From Guyanagaster necrorhizus (lineage: Eukaryota; Basidiomycota; Agaricomycetes; Agaricales; Physalacriaceae): a DNA stretch of 64,000 nt. Below are positions 43,802 to 56,868 of the stretch, one piece after another. The notes beneath the pieces were generated by a model that was not told where the DNA came from, searched no databases, and saw only the letters and a list, made by a program, of their open reading frames with translations. Both the position numbers and the translations under genes were made by a program. Numbering within the stretch: the stretch's first letter is position 1; each line of letters starts with the position of its first letter. The DNA lies in contig NW_025064885.1 in assembly GCF_019112545.1 (NCBI RefSeq), forward strand, positions 62,001 through 126,000, in the 5' to 3' direction.

Positions 43802-46800
43802 GTGATTCCACTGTGCTGGCCAAAGACTTTTATGGTGTGTGATTATCAGCCACTAGTCAGACTGATAAAATCTCTGTAGTTACCCCTATGCCTACTTCTA
43901 TTATGCATTCAAATATACTCAAGATTTCTATCTCACACATCAGTGAATCACAAACAAAAACTTAAATACCTTTGGGCCAAAAAAGGGCAGAAGGCTCCAA
44001 TACTTGGCTCAAACTATTCAACACAGAATGGACCTGGAGAGCCATCAAGGATGCCAAGGATGAAGCCATGGCAAAAGCCATACTTAAAAATTGAGTTTAT
44101 TGAACCTGAGTCAAAGAAGTAATCGACAAAGTAATAGAAGAGATGAGAAAGGCTGAATAATGTTGAGCCCTGAAATAGCTTGATGAACTCTGCAGACCAC
44201 AAAAGTTTATTTGGCAGTTCAAAATGCCTGAGTGAGATTTGCTCGCTAAAGCTCAAATTGAGACCCTTACATCTCAATCAATTTATACAGTAACCACCTT
44301 AATCAATAGTGGTTGTACTAGGAGCTTGATTAATCATGCTTTCATCAACAAGCATCAACTCCCAACAAGGACCATGGCAGCCCCAATCTCAGTATATAAC
44401 ACTGACAGAACCAAAAACCAGGCCAGTTCGATTACCAAATTTATGGAGCTCCAACTCACAATCAGCAATCACTCTGAAAGAATTGACCTGGTGGTCACAG
44501 ATTTTAAGACTAAGGAAATCTTTTTGGGTCACAATTAGCTGATATGCCATAACCTACTAATCAATTGGAAAACTTGGCAAGTCACATTCATAAAATGCCA
44601 GTGTCAGAAAATTCTATTTGAATTGCCTGACAAAGACCTGGAAGATCAGTGGGATGAAGAAATAGAGAATGGGGAAACCATTCTTGCTATCGATCTCCAG
44701 TGTGAACTACACATTTGCACCACTCATCATGCCAATGATTTGGCCACCAAAGCCAATAAACAGAGGAAGGAAAAGACCTTTGAAGAAATGATGCCTGAAT
44801 GAGCATGTGACTTCAAGGACTTGTTCAAAAAGGAAAGCTTTGATGAACTCCCAAAGCCAAAGCTATGGGATCATGTGATCAAGCTAATCCTAAACACTAA
44901 TGCCAATTTGGATTGCAAAACCTACTCTCTCAGCAACAATGAACAGCAAGAACTTGACAAGTTCTTAGATGAAAACCTATCCAGTGGACAAATTTGACCA
45001 TCAAAGTCCCCCATGGCATCTCTATTCTTTTTTATCAAAAAGAAGGATGGCAAACTCTGGCCAGTCCAAGACTATTGAAAGCTTAATGAAATGACAATCA
45101 AGAATTGTTATCCTCTTCTATTAATCTCTGAGCTGATGGATAAGCTCTGGAGTGCAAAATACTACATCAAACTCAATGTCTGATAGAAGTATAACAATGT
45201 CCACATAAAAGAGAGAGATGAATGGAAGGCCACATTCAGAATGAATCAAGAGCTGTTTGAACCCACAGTCATGTTCTTTGAGCTCACCAATTCTCCAGCA
45301 ATATTTCAATGGATAATGAACAATATATTCAAAGATCTCATCACCACTGGGAAAGTCACCATTTACCTTGATGACATTTTAATCATGTCAAAAATAAAGG
45401 AGGAGCACAGAAAGCTAATACAACAAGTATTAGTCCTGATGAGGAAACACAAATTGTGTCTCAAAGCAGAGAAGTGCGAATTTGAGATACTTGAGACCAA
45501 GTATCTTGGAGTCATTATTAGCAAAGAAAGTATCCACATGGATCCTATCAAGGTGGCAGGGGTAACAGAATGGCTGGAACCAATAAAGAAAAAAGAGTTG
45601 CAGTCATTCCTGAGATTCATAAATTTCTACCAACACTTCATCTGGAACTACAGCAAAGTGGTCTGGCCAATGACACAATTAACTGGCAATGCCCCTTGGA
45701 CTTGGAGGCTCTCTCAACAGATGGCCTTTGATGATCTGAAGTGATGACTTGCTGAGGACATCGTACTTGCCATTTCCACTTAAGAGAAGAGATTCTGAGT
45801 TGAGGCCAATTCCAGCGAAGGAGCAATCAGAGCAGTACTCTCACAAGAGCAGGATGAAAAATAGTGCCTAGTCACATTCCTGTCCAAAGCACTCACAGTC
45901 ACTGAATGCAACTATGAAATCTATGACAAGGAACTTCTTACCATCATGATCACCCTCAAAGAATGGTGACATTACCTGATCAGAGCTGCAGAGGTCTTTG
46001 AGATTTAGACAGATCATCAAAATCTCCAATACTTCCAGCAGCCTCAGAAATTAAATCACCAGCAAGCTAGATGGGTCACAGAACTCAGCCAATTTCAATA
46101 CACACTTCATCATAAAGCAGAGATGGCTAACAAAAAGGCTGACCTGCTCAGCCAGAGGGCAGATCATGACCAGGAGGAGACCAACAATGAGGGAGTAACA
46201 TTATTGCACCCTGAACATTTCAGAGCTATGATAATGTCTACAGAGGAAGAAATTCATGAGCACATTAAGAGTGCAACTCATAACAACCACAAATAGGACC
46301 AACAAGTGGCTTCATCTCTTAACCATAAATGGGGAATGATAAAGGAAAGGGAATTAATCTGCTATGACAGATGAATCTATATCTCTCAAGACCAAGGATT
46401 ATGCAGCAAAATCATCGCTACTTGCCATGATCATGCTACTGCTGGATATCCTGGCATTGCCAAAACCAAAGAGCTAGTATTATGAGAATACTGGTGGTCC
46501 AAGATGGGAAATGACATTACTGCATATGTCAAGGCATGCAAAGTCTGTCAACAGAGAAAGTCATCGACATAGGCCTGAGCTGCACTGCTCTATCCAAATG
46601 AGGTCCTATTGTCACCATAGACTCATATTTCTGTTGACATGATCACTGGATTACCAGACTGCAATGGTTATGACACTATTATCATCATAGTCAATTGATT
46701 CTTGAAAGCAATCATTCTAATCATCTGTTCAACAGAACTAACCTCTGAAGAGTGGGTGAAAATCCTGTGAGATGAAGTCTATGCCAAGTATGGCATGCCA

Positions 46801-47694
46801 CAAGTAGTTATCTCAGACAGGGGACCTCAATTCATCTCCAAGTTCTTGGATGACCTTTCTTGCCTCCTAAACATCAAATATAATGTATTAACCACCTATC
46901 ATCCTCAAACTGATAGGCAAACAGAGTGTGCAAACTAAGAAATTGAAAAGTACCTCTGCTTATTCATTAACCACTGATAAGATGATTGAGTGGAATAGTT
47001 GGCTCTTGCTGTCTTCCAACACAATAACCAGGTCCACTCAGCAATGGAAAAAACACCATTCTTCATTAATCACGGATGACATCCAAATGTTATACAAATA
47101 AAATAATACTGAACTACCATCTCTGCATTTACCAACTTTGCCATTATGATGGCAAAGATCCATATAGAAACCAAAGCAGCCCTTGAAAAGGCTGCCACAA
47201 TGATGAAAACCCAATACAATAAACATTGGTGTCTGGCCTACAAATACTCTATTAATGATAAAGTATGGCTGGACACAACCAACCTTCATTTGTCATGCCC
47301 CAAATGCAAGTTAGTGGATAAATGCACCAGCCCCTTCCTAATAACCTTGAAAGTTGGGGCCAGTGCATACAAACTTTGATTACCACCCACTTGGAGAATT
47401 CACAATGTCTTTAATAAGACATTGTTAACCCCTTATATTGCACTAGCATTTTCTAACCAGAAACAACCTCCACTGCCACCCTCAGACCTTATCAATGACA
47501 AAGAATACTATGAGATCAACCAGGTCTTAAACTATAAACTATAAAAAATCAGAGCAAAGAAAGGTGGAATGACAACCACAGTCGACTACTTAGTCAGCTG
47601 GAAGGAATACAGACCAGAATCCAATCAGTGAGTAAACAAGAAGCTTATGAGTGCTGATAATGCAATACAGGACTATGAATTATCCCTAAATTAA
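43802..47694 (+). pseudogene. TE-D pol polyprotein, broken
   Basis: Protease-region INSGCTRSLINHAF (about 44300-44340; the catalytic Asp codon GAT/GAC is now AAT, so DSG reads NSG). RT 45241-45744 has intact YLDDILIMSK. RNase H is at about 45800-46030, the integrase zinc region HATAGY/CKVCQ at about 46425-46550, and the core DTIIIIVN and VISDRGPQF at about 46660-46830. Chromodomain LVSWKEYRPESNQ (about 47590-47635); stop 47692-47694. Many CGA/TGG/CAG codons are stops. Confidence 0.83.
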
Positions 47695-47727
47695 GCCATC
47701 AAGATGATAGTCTTAAGGAGAGAGTAA

Positions 47728-48192
47728 TGTTACAATTTTTTCTTTTCTTCTTTCAGACTAACCCCTATTTATGCTTAGTCAGAGTGTTAGAATGAGCACT
47801 TGAGACTGTGGAATAAGGCTTAGTCATCACAACTAGCTAAGTCTGTCATTGTCTTTCAATGCAACAACATTGCCCGACAATGTACAATCACTCTTTTATA
47901 TATGGTAGCAATGCTCAAGGACAATGAGCACTAAGACAGAGATACACACAATAAGTATGTAGTATTATTAGCAATTTTGTATAGTATTTAAGGAGCTCAC
48001 TCTTGCTGATAAATCCTCAGCTTTGAGCTAAAGTTTATTCCATCTCATTCTACTCTTGAGCTAGTCACACAAAGCCTTGAAGCATAGGGAGTCAACAACA
48101 GTACAATAAAGTGAACTCTAATGAAAGGCTCAAATGCAAAGCCACATTAGTTTATCACATTCTAGTTGATCACATGCAGCTTAAGCCTAACA
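47728..48192 (+). repeat. TE-D 3' LTR (465 bp)
   Basis: TGTTACAATT to GCCTAACA, preceded by the purine tract CTTAAGGAGAGAGTAA (about 47711-47727). The R-start block reads AGCTTTGAGCTAA, the TpG version of the CpG that is CpA in the 5' LTR. Confidence 0.92.
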
Positions 48193-48197
48193 ACCAA

Positions 48198-48804
48198 CTT
48201 TCACTAGAATAGAAAATAGGCCAGTTCATTTATTAGAAAGTTTATATTTCAGACAGGGAAGATGAAGATTCATTATGTTGAGCTAAATTTTGTCATTGAT
48301 AGAATATTTGTGTTCTGGTTGATGGTGCTTATCATATTGTGATTTCATTGTGGCAGCAGTTTTTTTAAGTGCTATCTGTGTTTCAGCATGAATAGAAGTC
48401 ATCAGATCTGCAAAAGAGATTGATGTGGGAGTAGTAGTTCTTTGGTGGATGATAATCATGATGTGTGGATGCTATCTGTGATTAATGAAAAAGAGAGTTT
48501 TGCCAGTTGCAGAATGTATATGGTTATTGTGCTGGAAAGCCACAAGAGCAAGCTATTTGGTTCAATCATCTTGTTGGTAGTTGATGAACATGCAGAGATA
48601 CTTTTTGATTTCTTGGTTGACACATTCTGTTTGTCCATTAGTTTGTAGATGATAGGCAGTAGAGGCATTACTGCAAATGTTCAGAAGATAATAGAGATCA
48701 TTGAGAAACTTTAATACAAATTGAAGGCCCTAGTCTGAGATGACAATCTGAAGCATTCCATGTTTGGTGTTGACTCTATCACATAGAATCTTTGTCCATC
48801 CTTC
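48198..48804 (-). pseudogene. TE-C integrase core remnant
   Basis: The minus strand reads, from the right, EGWTKILCDRVNTKHGMLQIVIS, FVLKFLNDLYYLL, the QTNGQTECVNQEIKKYL block with the catalytic Glu, and a C-terminal region (QYDKHHQPEHKYSINDKI). It joins the linker at 6586. It ends abruptly at 48804, next to an inverted piece of its own upstream sequence. Confidence 0.75.
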
Positions 48805-48877
48805 TATGATGCTATCATCATCATTGTTGGTCAGTTCTCTAAGATGATTATTTCAGTCACATGTTCAACAGAATTAA
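48805..48877 (+). other. Microinversion within TE-C integrase
   Basis: On the + strand this 73-base stretch reads DAIIIIVGQFSKMIISVTCSTEL, the integrase segment that should precede EGWTKIL on the minus strand. It is therefore inverted relative to the element, and its outer edge joins gag sequence directly. Confidence 0.65.
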
Positions 48878-49180
48878 TGCTGGCCATCTTGTTGCCTATT
48901 TGTAGTTCTTTCATCTTATTTTTGTGGATCTCCTGAACAGCAGGGTCTATGAATTTATCTTATACCATCTGTTTAAATATGAGCTAAAATGACAGTTGAT
49001 AGTGCCTCCTAGTTGTGAAATAACAATCAGCAAATTGTAAAACCCACCAAGTCTTTGCTTTGTCTTTAAAATAAGAGGTGACAAATGCAACACAGTATAT
49101 GTCCACTGTTAGATATGCAGAGTACACTTCAAAATACTGCTTACAGTCAGTAAGGAATCAGTCTATGTCATCAGATGCTA
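48878..49180 (-). pseudogene. TE-C gag capsid fragment
   Basis: The minus strand reads SDDID, YFEVYSAYLTVDIY, KDKAKTWWVLQFADCYFTTRRHYQL and IDPAVQEIHKNKMKELQIGNKMA, the capsid core. It is joined at its 3' side to integrase, so the nucleocapsid, protease, RT and RNase H were deleted (roughly 3.5 kb by comparison with sisters). TE-I inserted at its 5' side. Confidence 0.75.
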
Positions 49181-49646
49181 TTAGGCTCAAGCTGCATGTG
49201 ATCAACTAACACATGGCAGACTAATGTGGCTTTGTGTTTGAGCCTTCTATTAGAATCCACTTAATGTGTTATTATTGATTTCCTATGCTTTAAGGCATTG
49301 TGTGATTTAGCATGAGAGTAGAATGAGGATGTATAAACTTTAGCTCGAAGCTGGGGATTTATCAGCAGGAGCGAGCTCTTTAAATACTGTACAGACTTGT
49401 CTAATAATACTATATACTTATTATGTGTCTCTCTGGTTTTTGTGCTCATTATCCTAGAGCATTATTATCATACATAAAAGGTTGGTTGCATTGCTGGGCA
49501 AAGCTGTTGCATTGAGAGACAATGGCAGACTTGGTTAGTTGTGATGACTAAGCCTTTTGTCCTACAATCTTAAGTGCTTGTTTTAGTGCTCTGACTAAGC
49601 ATAAATAAGAGTTGAAAAGTCAGGAAAAAGATAGAAAATCATAATA
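49181..49646 (-). repeat. TE-I 3' LTR (466 bp)
   Basis: + view TATTAGGCTC (TGTTA with a transition) to CATAATA; both ends carry one transition. The polypurine tract complement TTATCCCCTCTTTAAG is at 49647-49662. Confidence 0.88.
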
Positions 49647-49679
49647 TTATCCCCTCTTTAAGACCATTGTCCCAATGGC

Positions 49680-52600
49680 TTAATTTAAAAATAATTCATA
49701 GTCATGTATAGTATTATTTGCATTTATTTGTTTTTTGTTGACTCACTGGTTAGATTCCAGTCCATAGCCCTTCCAGCTCATCAGATAATCCACTGTTGTT
49801 GTCATACCACCACCTTTTGCCTTGATTTTTCATAATTTATAGTTAAGAACTTAGTTGACTTCATAGTGTTCTTTGTTGTCAACAAGGTCAGATGGTGAAG
49901 ATGGTGGATGTTCCTGGCTTGAGAATGCAGGGTGGACATATGGAGTCAGTAATGTCTCATTAAAGACATCATGGATCTTCTAGGTTTTAGACAGGTTCAG
50001 TCTATAGACACTGGCACTGATTTTTACTGTTACTGCAAATAGACCAGTACATTTGTCAGTCAGTTTATGCTTGGAGCATAGGAGGTGAAGGTTGGTTGTG
50101 TCTAACTAGACTTTATCATTTGGAAAGTATTCATGAGCTGGGCATCAGTATTTGTCATATTGGGTTTTCATCATTGTGGCAGCTTTTTTAAGGGCTGCTT
50201 TGGTTTCAGCATGGATCTTTGTCATTGTAGTGGCGAAGTCCACTGAAGTGGGCATGATAGTTTAATATCACTCTGTTTATGCAATATTAGGATGTCGTCT
50301 ATAGTTCATGAAAAATAAGGTTTTCTCCATTGCTGAATGTACTCAGTTGTTGTGTTGAAAGGCAGCCAGGACTAGCCACTCTACCCAATCATCTTGTCGA
50401 TAGTTAATGAATAGACAAAGGTATTTTTCAACTTCTTGATTGGCCCATTCTTTTTGTCTATCTGTCTGGAGGTGATAGGCAGTCAAGGCATTATACTTGA
50501 TGTTTAAGAGTCAGTAAAGGTCATTCAGAAATTTAGATATGAATTGGGGCCTTCTGTCTGATATGACTACTTGAGGCATACCATATTTCACATATACCTT
50601 GTCTCACAGTATTTTAGCCCACCTTTCTGAGGTAAGTTCGGTTGAGCAGGTGATCAGAATGATCAATTTAGAGAATTGATCAACTATGATGATAATGGTA
50701 TCATAGCCATTACAGTCTGATAATCTGGTAATCATGTTAACAGAAATATGAGTCCATGGGGCTGATGGGATCATGTTTGGATGAAGCAGGGCTGCATGAG
50801 CCTGGGTCGATGATTTTCCTCTTTGACAGGTTTTGCATATCTTAATATATATAGTGATGTTATTTCTCATTTTGGGCTATCAGTATTCTTGCAGTACTAA
50901 TTCTTTCATTTTGGCAATGCTGAAATGACCAGCAGTGACATAGTCATGACAGGTGGTGATGATCTTATCACATAGTCTGTGATCTCAAGAGATATAGATC
51001 CAGCCATCATATCGGATCAACCCTCCCTCCTTTGTCATTCCTTGCTCATGATTGAGTGAAGGGGTCACTTGCTGATCCCATTTATGGCTGTCACAGGTTG
51101 CACTTTTGATGCACTCATAGATCTCTTCTTCTGTCAGCATTATCATAGCCCTAAAATATTTGAGTCGCAGCAGTGTCACTTCCTCATTATCGGTCCTTCT
51201 CTGATTGTGATCTATCTGTCAGCTCAAGAGATTGGCCTTTTTGTTTGCTATGCCAGCTTTGTGATAGAGTGTGTATTGATATTAGCTGAGCTCAGTGACC
51301 CATCTGGCTTGTTGACAGTTCAGTTTCTGCAGTTGTCAAAAGTACTGTAAGTTCTGATAATCAGTCCAGATCTCAAAAACTTCTATCACCCCAATGAGGT
51401 AATGCCACCACTCTTCCAGAGTGAGCATGATGGCAAGGAGTTCCTTGTCATAAATCTCATAATTTCATTTAGTGACTGTGAGTGCTTTAGACAAGAATGT
51501 GACTGGGTGCCATTTCTTATCCTGCTCTTGGAATAGTATGGCCCTGATTGCTCTCTCACTTGAGTTGGCCTCAACTCTAAACCTTTCTTCCTGTGTGAGA
51601 ATAGTGAGTATGACATCTTCAGCCAACTGTCTTTTTAGGTCATCGAAGGTGGCTTGCTGAGAGAGGCCTCACATCCAGAGAGCATTGCTGGTTAGCTGTG
51701 TTATAGGTCATATGATCTTGCTGTAATCTTAAATGAATTGTCAATAAAAGTTGGTAAAACTGAGAAATGATTGTAACTCTTTTTTCTTGACCAGTTCTGG
51801 CTATTCAGTCATCTCTGCTACTTTGATAGAGTCTATCTGGATGCTCTCTTTGCTGATGATGACTCTGAGGTACTCGGTTTTGAGTACTTCAAATTCATAC
51901 TTCTCGGCTTTGAAAAACAGTTTATGTTTTCTCATTAGGGTTAATATTTGTCATACAAGTCTCCTATGCTCCTTTTTGGTCCTCAACATGATCAGAATAT
52001 TGTCAAGATAAATAGTGATCTTTCCAGTGGTGATGAGATCCTTGAATATATTGTTTATCATCCACTGGAATATTGCTGGAGAGTTAGTGAGTCTGAAGAA
52101 CATAACCATCAGCTCGAACAGTCTCTGGTTCATTCTGAATGCTGCCTTCTATTTGTCCCCTTCTTTGATATAGACATTATTATATCCTCATTGGATGTCG
52201 AGTTTGGTGTAATATTTAGCTTCTCAGAGTTTGTCCATTAGTTCTGAGATCAACAGGAGCAGATATTAATTCTCGATTGTCATCTCATTAAGCTTTTGGT
52301 AGTCTTAGACCAGTCACAGCTTGCCATCTTTCTTTTTGACAAAGAAGAATGGGAATGTCATGGGAGATTTCAAGAGTCTAATACATTTGCTAGACAAGTT
52401 TTTGTCTAAAAACTTGTTGAGCTCCTGCTGCTCATTGTTACTAAGTGGATAGATTTTGCAATCCAGATTGGCATTTGCATTGGGGATCAGTTTGATCACA
52501 TGATCCCATGGTTTTGGCTCTAGTAACTCATCAAAGCTCTCCTTTTCAAATAAATCCTTGAAATCTCATGCCCATTCAGATACCATCTCTTCAAAGGTTT

Positions 52601-53580
52601 TTTCCTCCTTCTGCTCATTAGTCTTGGCAGCAAGATTATTAGTATGATAAACAGCATGAATATACAGTTCTCGCTGTAGGTCAACAGTGAGAATAGTTTC
52701 CCCATCCTCTATCTCCTCATCCTACTGGTCTCCCAGATCCTCATCTGATAATTTGAATGGAATTTTCTGACATTGGCATCTTGCAAAGATGATCCACCCA
52801 GTCTTCCAGTTGATTAATGGGTTGTGATGTATTAGCCAGTCATGGCCAAGGAAGACCTCTTTAGTTCCAAGGTCTGTAATGGCTAAATCAATTCATTCTG
52901 AGTGATCACTGATTGTGAGCCTGAGTTCTACAAACTCAGTAATCAAGCCAGCCTGATTCTTGGTCCTATCTGTGTTGTAGACAGGGATCAGGGCTGCTGT
53001 GGCTCAGATCAGGAGTTTATGCTTGTCAACAAAAGTGTGGTTGATGGAACTTCCAGTACATCCACTGTCAATGAGTGTGGTTACTGTGTGGACAGAGCAG
53101 GATGTGAGGGTTTCGATTTGGGCTCTAGTGAGCAGATCCCACTCAGCTGTTTTGGTTCGTCAGATAAACTTCCTTAATCCCCAAAGCTTATTGAGCCACT
53201 CTAAGGCTTGACATCATTCAGCCTTTTTTATTTCTTCTACTACTTTATCAGTCACTTCTTCAGCTTGAGTCTGATGGACTCAGTTCCCAAGTGTGGCTTT
53301 GGCTGTTGCTTTGTCCTTGGCTTTCTTGATGGCTCACTAAGTTCATTTGGTGTTGAATGGTTTAAGTCAGGTTTTAGAGCTCTCTGCTCTTGTTCAGCCC
53401 AGAGGCATTTGAGTTTCTTTTGTGATTTTTTGGTGAGCAGAGCATAAATTGGTGGTATATTCAAATGCATAATAGACATAGGGGTAGCTACAGAAATACT
53501 ATTAGTTCAACTAGCAGCTAAGAATTGCACACCATGAAGTTCTTTGGCTGGTTCAGTGGAATTGCTCACTGGCTGGCTAG
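49680..53580 (-). pseudogene. TE-I pol polyprotein, broken
   Basis: Protease IDSGCTGSSINHTF (about 53030-53075). RT has FFVKKKDGKL at about 52320-52350 and an open stretch 51951-52133 with the catalytic block reading IYLDNILIM (second Asp to Asn). RNase H is at about 51380-51600. The integrase zinc region is at about 50820-50930, and the core TRLSDCNGYDTIIIIVDQFSK at 50604-50760. Chromodomain LMSWKGYGLESNQ (about 49740-49800); stop 49680-49682. Many nonsense codons. Confidence 0.82.
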
Positions 53581-55461
53581 GTCTTTTACTTCCTCTACTT
53601 TAGTTTCTGCCTCAAGTTCTTCATCTTCTTTTTGTAACTTGGCAATCTGCATCTGAATGTCTTCCCTTGTGTGCTTCTTCTTCAGGCAGTCCTTGGCCAT
53701 ATATCCCTTCTGTCCACAATTGAAACACTTGCCCTCCTTTTTCATGCAGTTAATATCTATTGGTTTCCTGGCCCTTGTATATGTCATCTCTGTCTCAGTG
53801 TTTTGTGCACCATAAGTGGGAGTTGAAGAAGGTCCTGATGGTTTCCCAGCAGTTTGCCTCAACTTGTTCGGGGTTGGTGGGGTCAACTTCCTGTTGTAGT
53901 CTTAGAATGTCATTGCCTCTGCTTTCTGCCTTTGCCACTCCTTATACATCTTGATGATTTGTTCCTTCTATTTGTCATACCCGATCAGCATCAACATTTT
54001 GACACCAATTGCTGAAATCATTGTGATGTATGAGGAGAGGACCTCTCTTTTGAGGGCTTTGACTATGCATTCATTGTTTGCTATATCATCCCAGATTCTG
54101 GTGAGCTTGGCAAGTCATTTTAGCTTGTCGAAGTAATCGGTGGCTATCTTGTCCCCCATCTTGTATTCTTTGATCTTTTGTTTGTGTACTTCTTATACTG
54201 CTAAATCAATGAATTTGTCATTCAATATTTGTTTGAACACCAGCCACAAGAGATAACAATAGTGTTTCTAAGTTGTCAACTGGAAATTGGAGGAGATTAA
54301 GATCCACCAAGTCTTTGCCTTTTCTTCAAGGTAAGAGGCAGCAAAGACAACTTTATTCATGTCAGTGCCAATGTATCTGATGTATACCTCAAAATATTGT
54401 TCGCAATCAACTAGAAACTGATCGATGTTGTCCAAGACCCCTTTAAAAGGGTGGAGTTTTTGAAGCAGGTCTGGTTGGCACTGTAAGACAGTAGCATTCT
54501 CAGATAGAACACCCATGGGGTTGAGCCACTCAGAGAACAGTGGTCAGTTTCATTCATGTGGGAGAGCAGGAAATGAGTGGAGAGATTGATCATCAGTGAC
54601 TGGACTTCCTTTTGGGATAGCATCCTTATAGACAATTACCCTGTCCTGTATGGTAAACCCAAGGTGAACAGCTTCAGGATCATCTCATACTGGTTCTTTC
54701 TCACTTAGTCCTGCCTAGTCAGAGGGTGGCTGTTCTCCAAGGAGCCAGCTCCCCTTGCTGGTCTAGGGGTTTCAGAATCCTTCATGCCATAGTGCTGAGA
54801 GATTCAGCTGATGTCAGATTCAGATGAACTGGATTGCCATACTTCAGATTGAGAGGTCTGAGGTTTTGGCATCACTTCAGATAGATGGTGCCATATATAT
54901 GGCATGTCTTGGTGGGATGAAGAGGGAATGCAGTATTAGTTTTGGCTGATTCCTGGCTTGGTACAGGGGCATCAGCTTAAGTGGGTCTTCTGGATGCCAT
55001 CAGCCATATTCTTTCTAAGCATATTTGGTTATGGCATACTGTAAAATATCTGTTTTTTCAGTATCATTTGCATACTTATATTTTTGTCCTAAGGAAGTAG
55101 CCCTCCAGCAGGCATCCCTCCATAGAAAGAGCATTTTTTGCTCATATAGTCTTTGATATTCTCTCCTCCTCTCCTTTTTCATTTCTTCCTTCAATGCTTC
55201 TTCATCAATATCTTCACCTGTATATTCCATAAAGTGTTCAGGGCTGAAAGAGCCCTCACTGTCCTCTTCATCACTCTCATTCCTGCTGTCTCCTTTCCCT
55301 AGGAGGGAACTGATAGGCAGGTCATAGATGGATAGGATGGTCAGCCTGAGCATTGCTAGAGATCCTGTCATCTGCCCTAGTGCTGAGACCAGTGGCATTG
55401 GGGGTGGAGGCTGTAGATCAGATAGAGATGCTTGAGAGTCAACTATATTATGTCTTGCCAC
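53566..55461 (-). pseudogene. TE-I gag
   Basis: Open from 55461: LTILSIYDLPISSLLGKGDS, an acidic stretch and YQRLYEQKMLFLWRDACWRATSLGQKY (55015-55461). The capsid LDNIDQFLVDCEQYFEVY is at 54268-54516 and the knuckle CFNCGQKGYMAKDC at about 53685-53735 (Tyr at the usual His position). Stop 53566-53568. Confidence 0.8.
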
Positions 55462-56812
55462 ATGCTCTTTCTTCCTCTAGTTCTCAGCTATAGAGACTGA
55501 AGTTTCTTTGAAACTCAAGATTGAGAAACTGATGAACAACTTGACTCTCCAGAAATCAGCAGAGAGCATAGTTGGAGACATAGGCATTGTCAGATACCCA
55601 GAGCTCATAGGCTCTGAGAACAGAGTCAGCATCTGAGGAGATGGTGTCCATTCTAACAGAGTACTAGGAGGAGAGAAGATGATTCTCTTCTGCAGCTCAA
55701 CCTCTTCTGATGGCCTCGCTTCTGGTGATAGGACTCTCTGGTTCCATCTATGAGTCAGTTTCTGAGTCAGGCTCCCTGAAGGGAGATTCCAAGGAATTAG
55801 TTTGGAGTCCATACCAATCAGAAGAGACCAATCCCAATCTTTCAGCCTCTCTTCATCACCACTACTGTCATCTCTGCCTAGCATACTCTGCTTCCTCATA
55901 TTCTCACTGAGTCTCCACCTGGACATAATCAGCAAGCTCTTTCTAGGCTCATTAGATTTCTGTCTGACAGGTCTGGTTCTGCTGCTGCTGCTGCACTGCT
56001 GTGTTGTAATCAAAGAGGACCATAAGGTTCCAGTTCAGAAAGATGCATCAGATGATCCTGTCTCAAGCAATTCTCCTCCTGGCACTGGCTGTCCCTTTCT
56101 CTGGCTGGCTTTTGATGTGAAGGTTGTTGTGGAGATCTTCTGCTGCAGCAATAGTGAGCTCCACATTTATGAAATCCTGATGGATACTCCTTCTGTGGGG
56201 ATCATTGAGCCTCAGCCTGCTGATGGATGGGCTTAGCTTGAGAGTAGCATAGAGGGAATGGTGGAGGGAGTTGAGGGCTGTCTGGAGTCTCGAAGCCATC
56301 TGAGTGGCATCAAAGAAGTCCTGAGTATGGTTTTCAATCTCTGGGATGTTTGGAGAACCAGAGTGACTGGAGATGGAGGAGACTGGATAGACACTGTCAG
56401 GGATCTTCTCAAATTCTTAGGCAATGTTCATTGTCCAAGAGTTCTGGAACCCTGCAAAAGTAGAGTTGCCATTTCTGCTAGATCATTAGGGAGAGTATCA
56501 GTGTTCTTCTTCTTCTGGAAGGCTCCCCAAAGGTGGGTCACTAGACTCAGCTTCAGATACGGGTCATCCTTGCAGCTGAAAGGACACTCTGATGGAGACA
56601 GAGATGTCATGGAAAGGGAGATCTGGGGTTATGTTTTAGAGTATAGCATAAACCTGCTAGAATGCTTGATAGTGTCTGACTATCTAAGCTGTTACTGATT
56701 GTCATCTGCAGCAAAGGGTAATGACAGCTAAAAGACCTAGTAGCATTCTAATGATAGAAGCTATCAGTTTGAAGAAGTCATGATTGAGGTCTGCGGTTGT
56801 TGCTGGAAGCAT
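55230..56812 (-). pseudogene. TE-I ORF1: hydrophobic N terminus plus coiled-coil region
   Basis: ATG 56812 (MLPATTADLN), then DFFKLIASIIRMLLGLLAVI as the membrane-type helix. A well-preserved stretch at 56063-56299 reads MASRLQTALNSLHHSLYATLK and IHQDFINVELTIAAAEDLHNN. A Gln-rich coiled-coil block (QKELADYVQVETQ, EYEEAEYARQRQQ) follows near 55880-55980, then GLQTNSLESPFREPDSETDS. The ORF1 frame clearly carries the protein-like signal here, not the gag frame. The 3' limit is approximate, near an Arg/Gln-rich PPRE.RQQE stretch. Function unknown. Confidence 0.6.
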
Positions 56813-56854
56813 TCAGTTTCTCAGCACAATTGGGCTTGAGAAAGAGAAGGTGAT

Positions 56855-56867
56855 AGCTTCAAGCTAA
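56855..56867 (-). promoter_or_regulatory. TE-I primer-binding site (self-priming type)
   Basis: The minus strand reads TTAGCTTGAAGCT, one base after the LTR, exactly complementary to AGCTTCAAGCTAA in the LTR (minus strand of 57030-57042). Confidence 0.75.
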
Positions 56868-56868
56868 T

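Larger units (their letters stand above)
6587..48192 (+). mobile_element. TE-D: family-1 gypsy element, split by TE-E
   Basis: LTRs at 6587-7051 and 47728-48192 are each 465 bp, with TGTTA...TAACA ends. The internal parts are 7052-7683 and 41118-47727. The two parts join in sequence: the minus-strand sister TE-I has an uninterrupted version spanning the junction. The target duplication in TE-C is ACTAA/ACCAA, one transition apart. By eye the two LTRs differ at roughly 30 sites, all but about one being transitions. Order: LTR, self-priming site, ORF1, gag, pol, polypurine tract, LTR. Confidence 0.9.
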
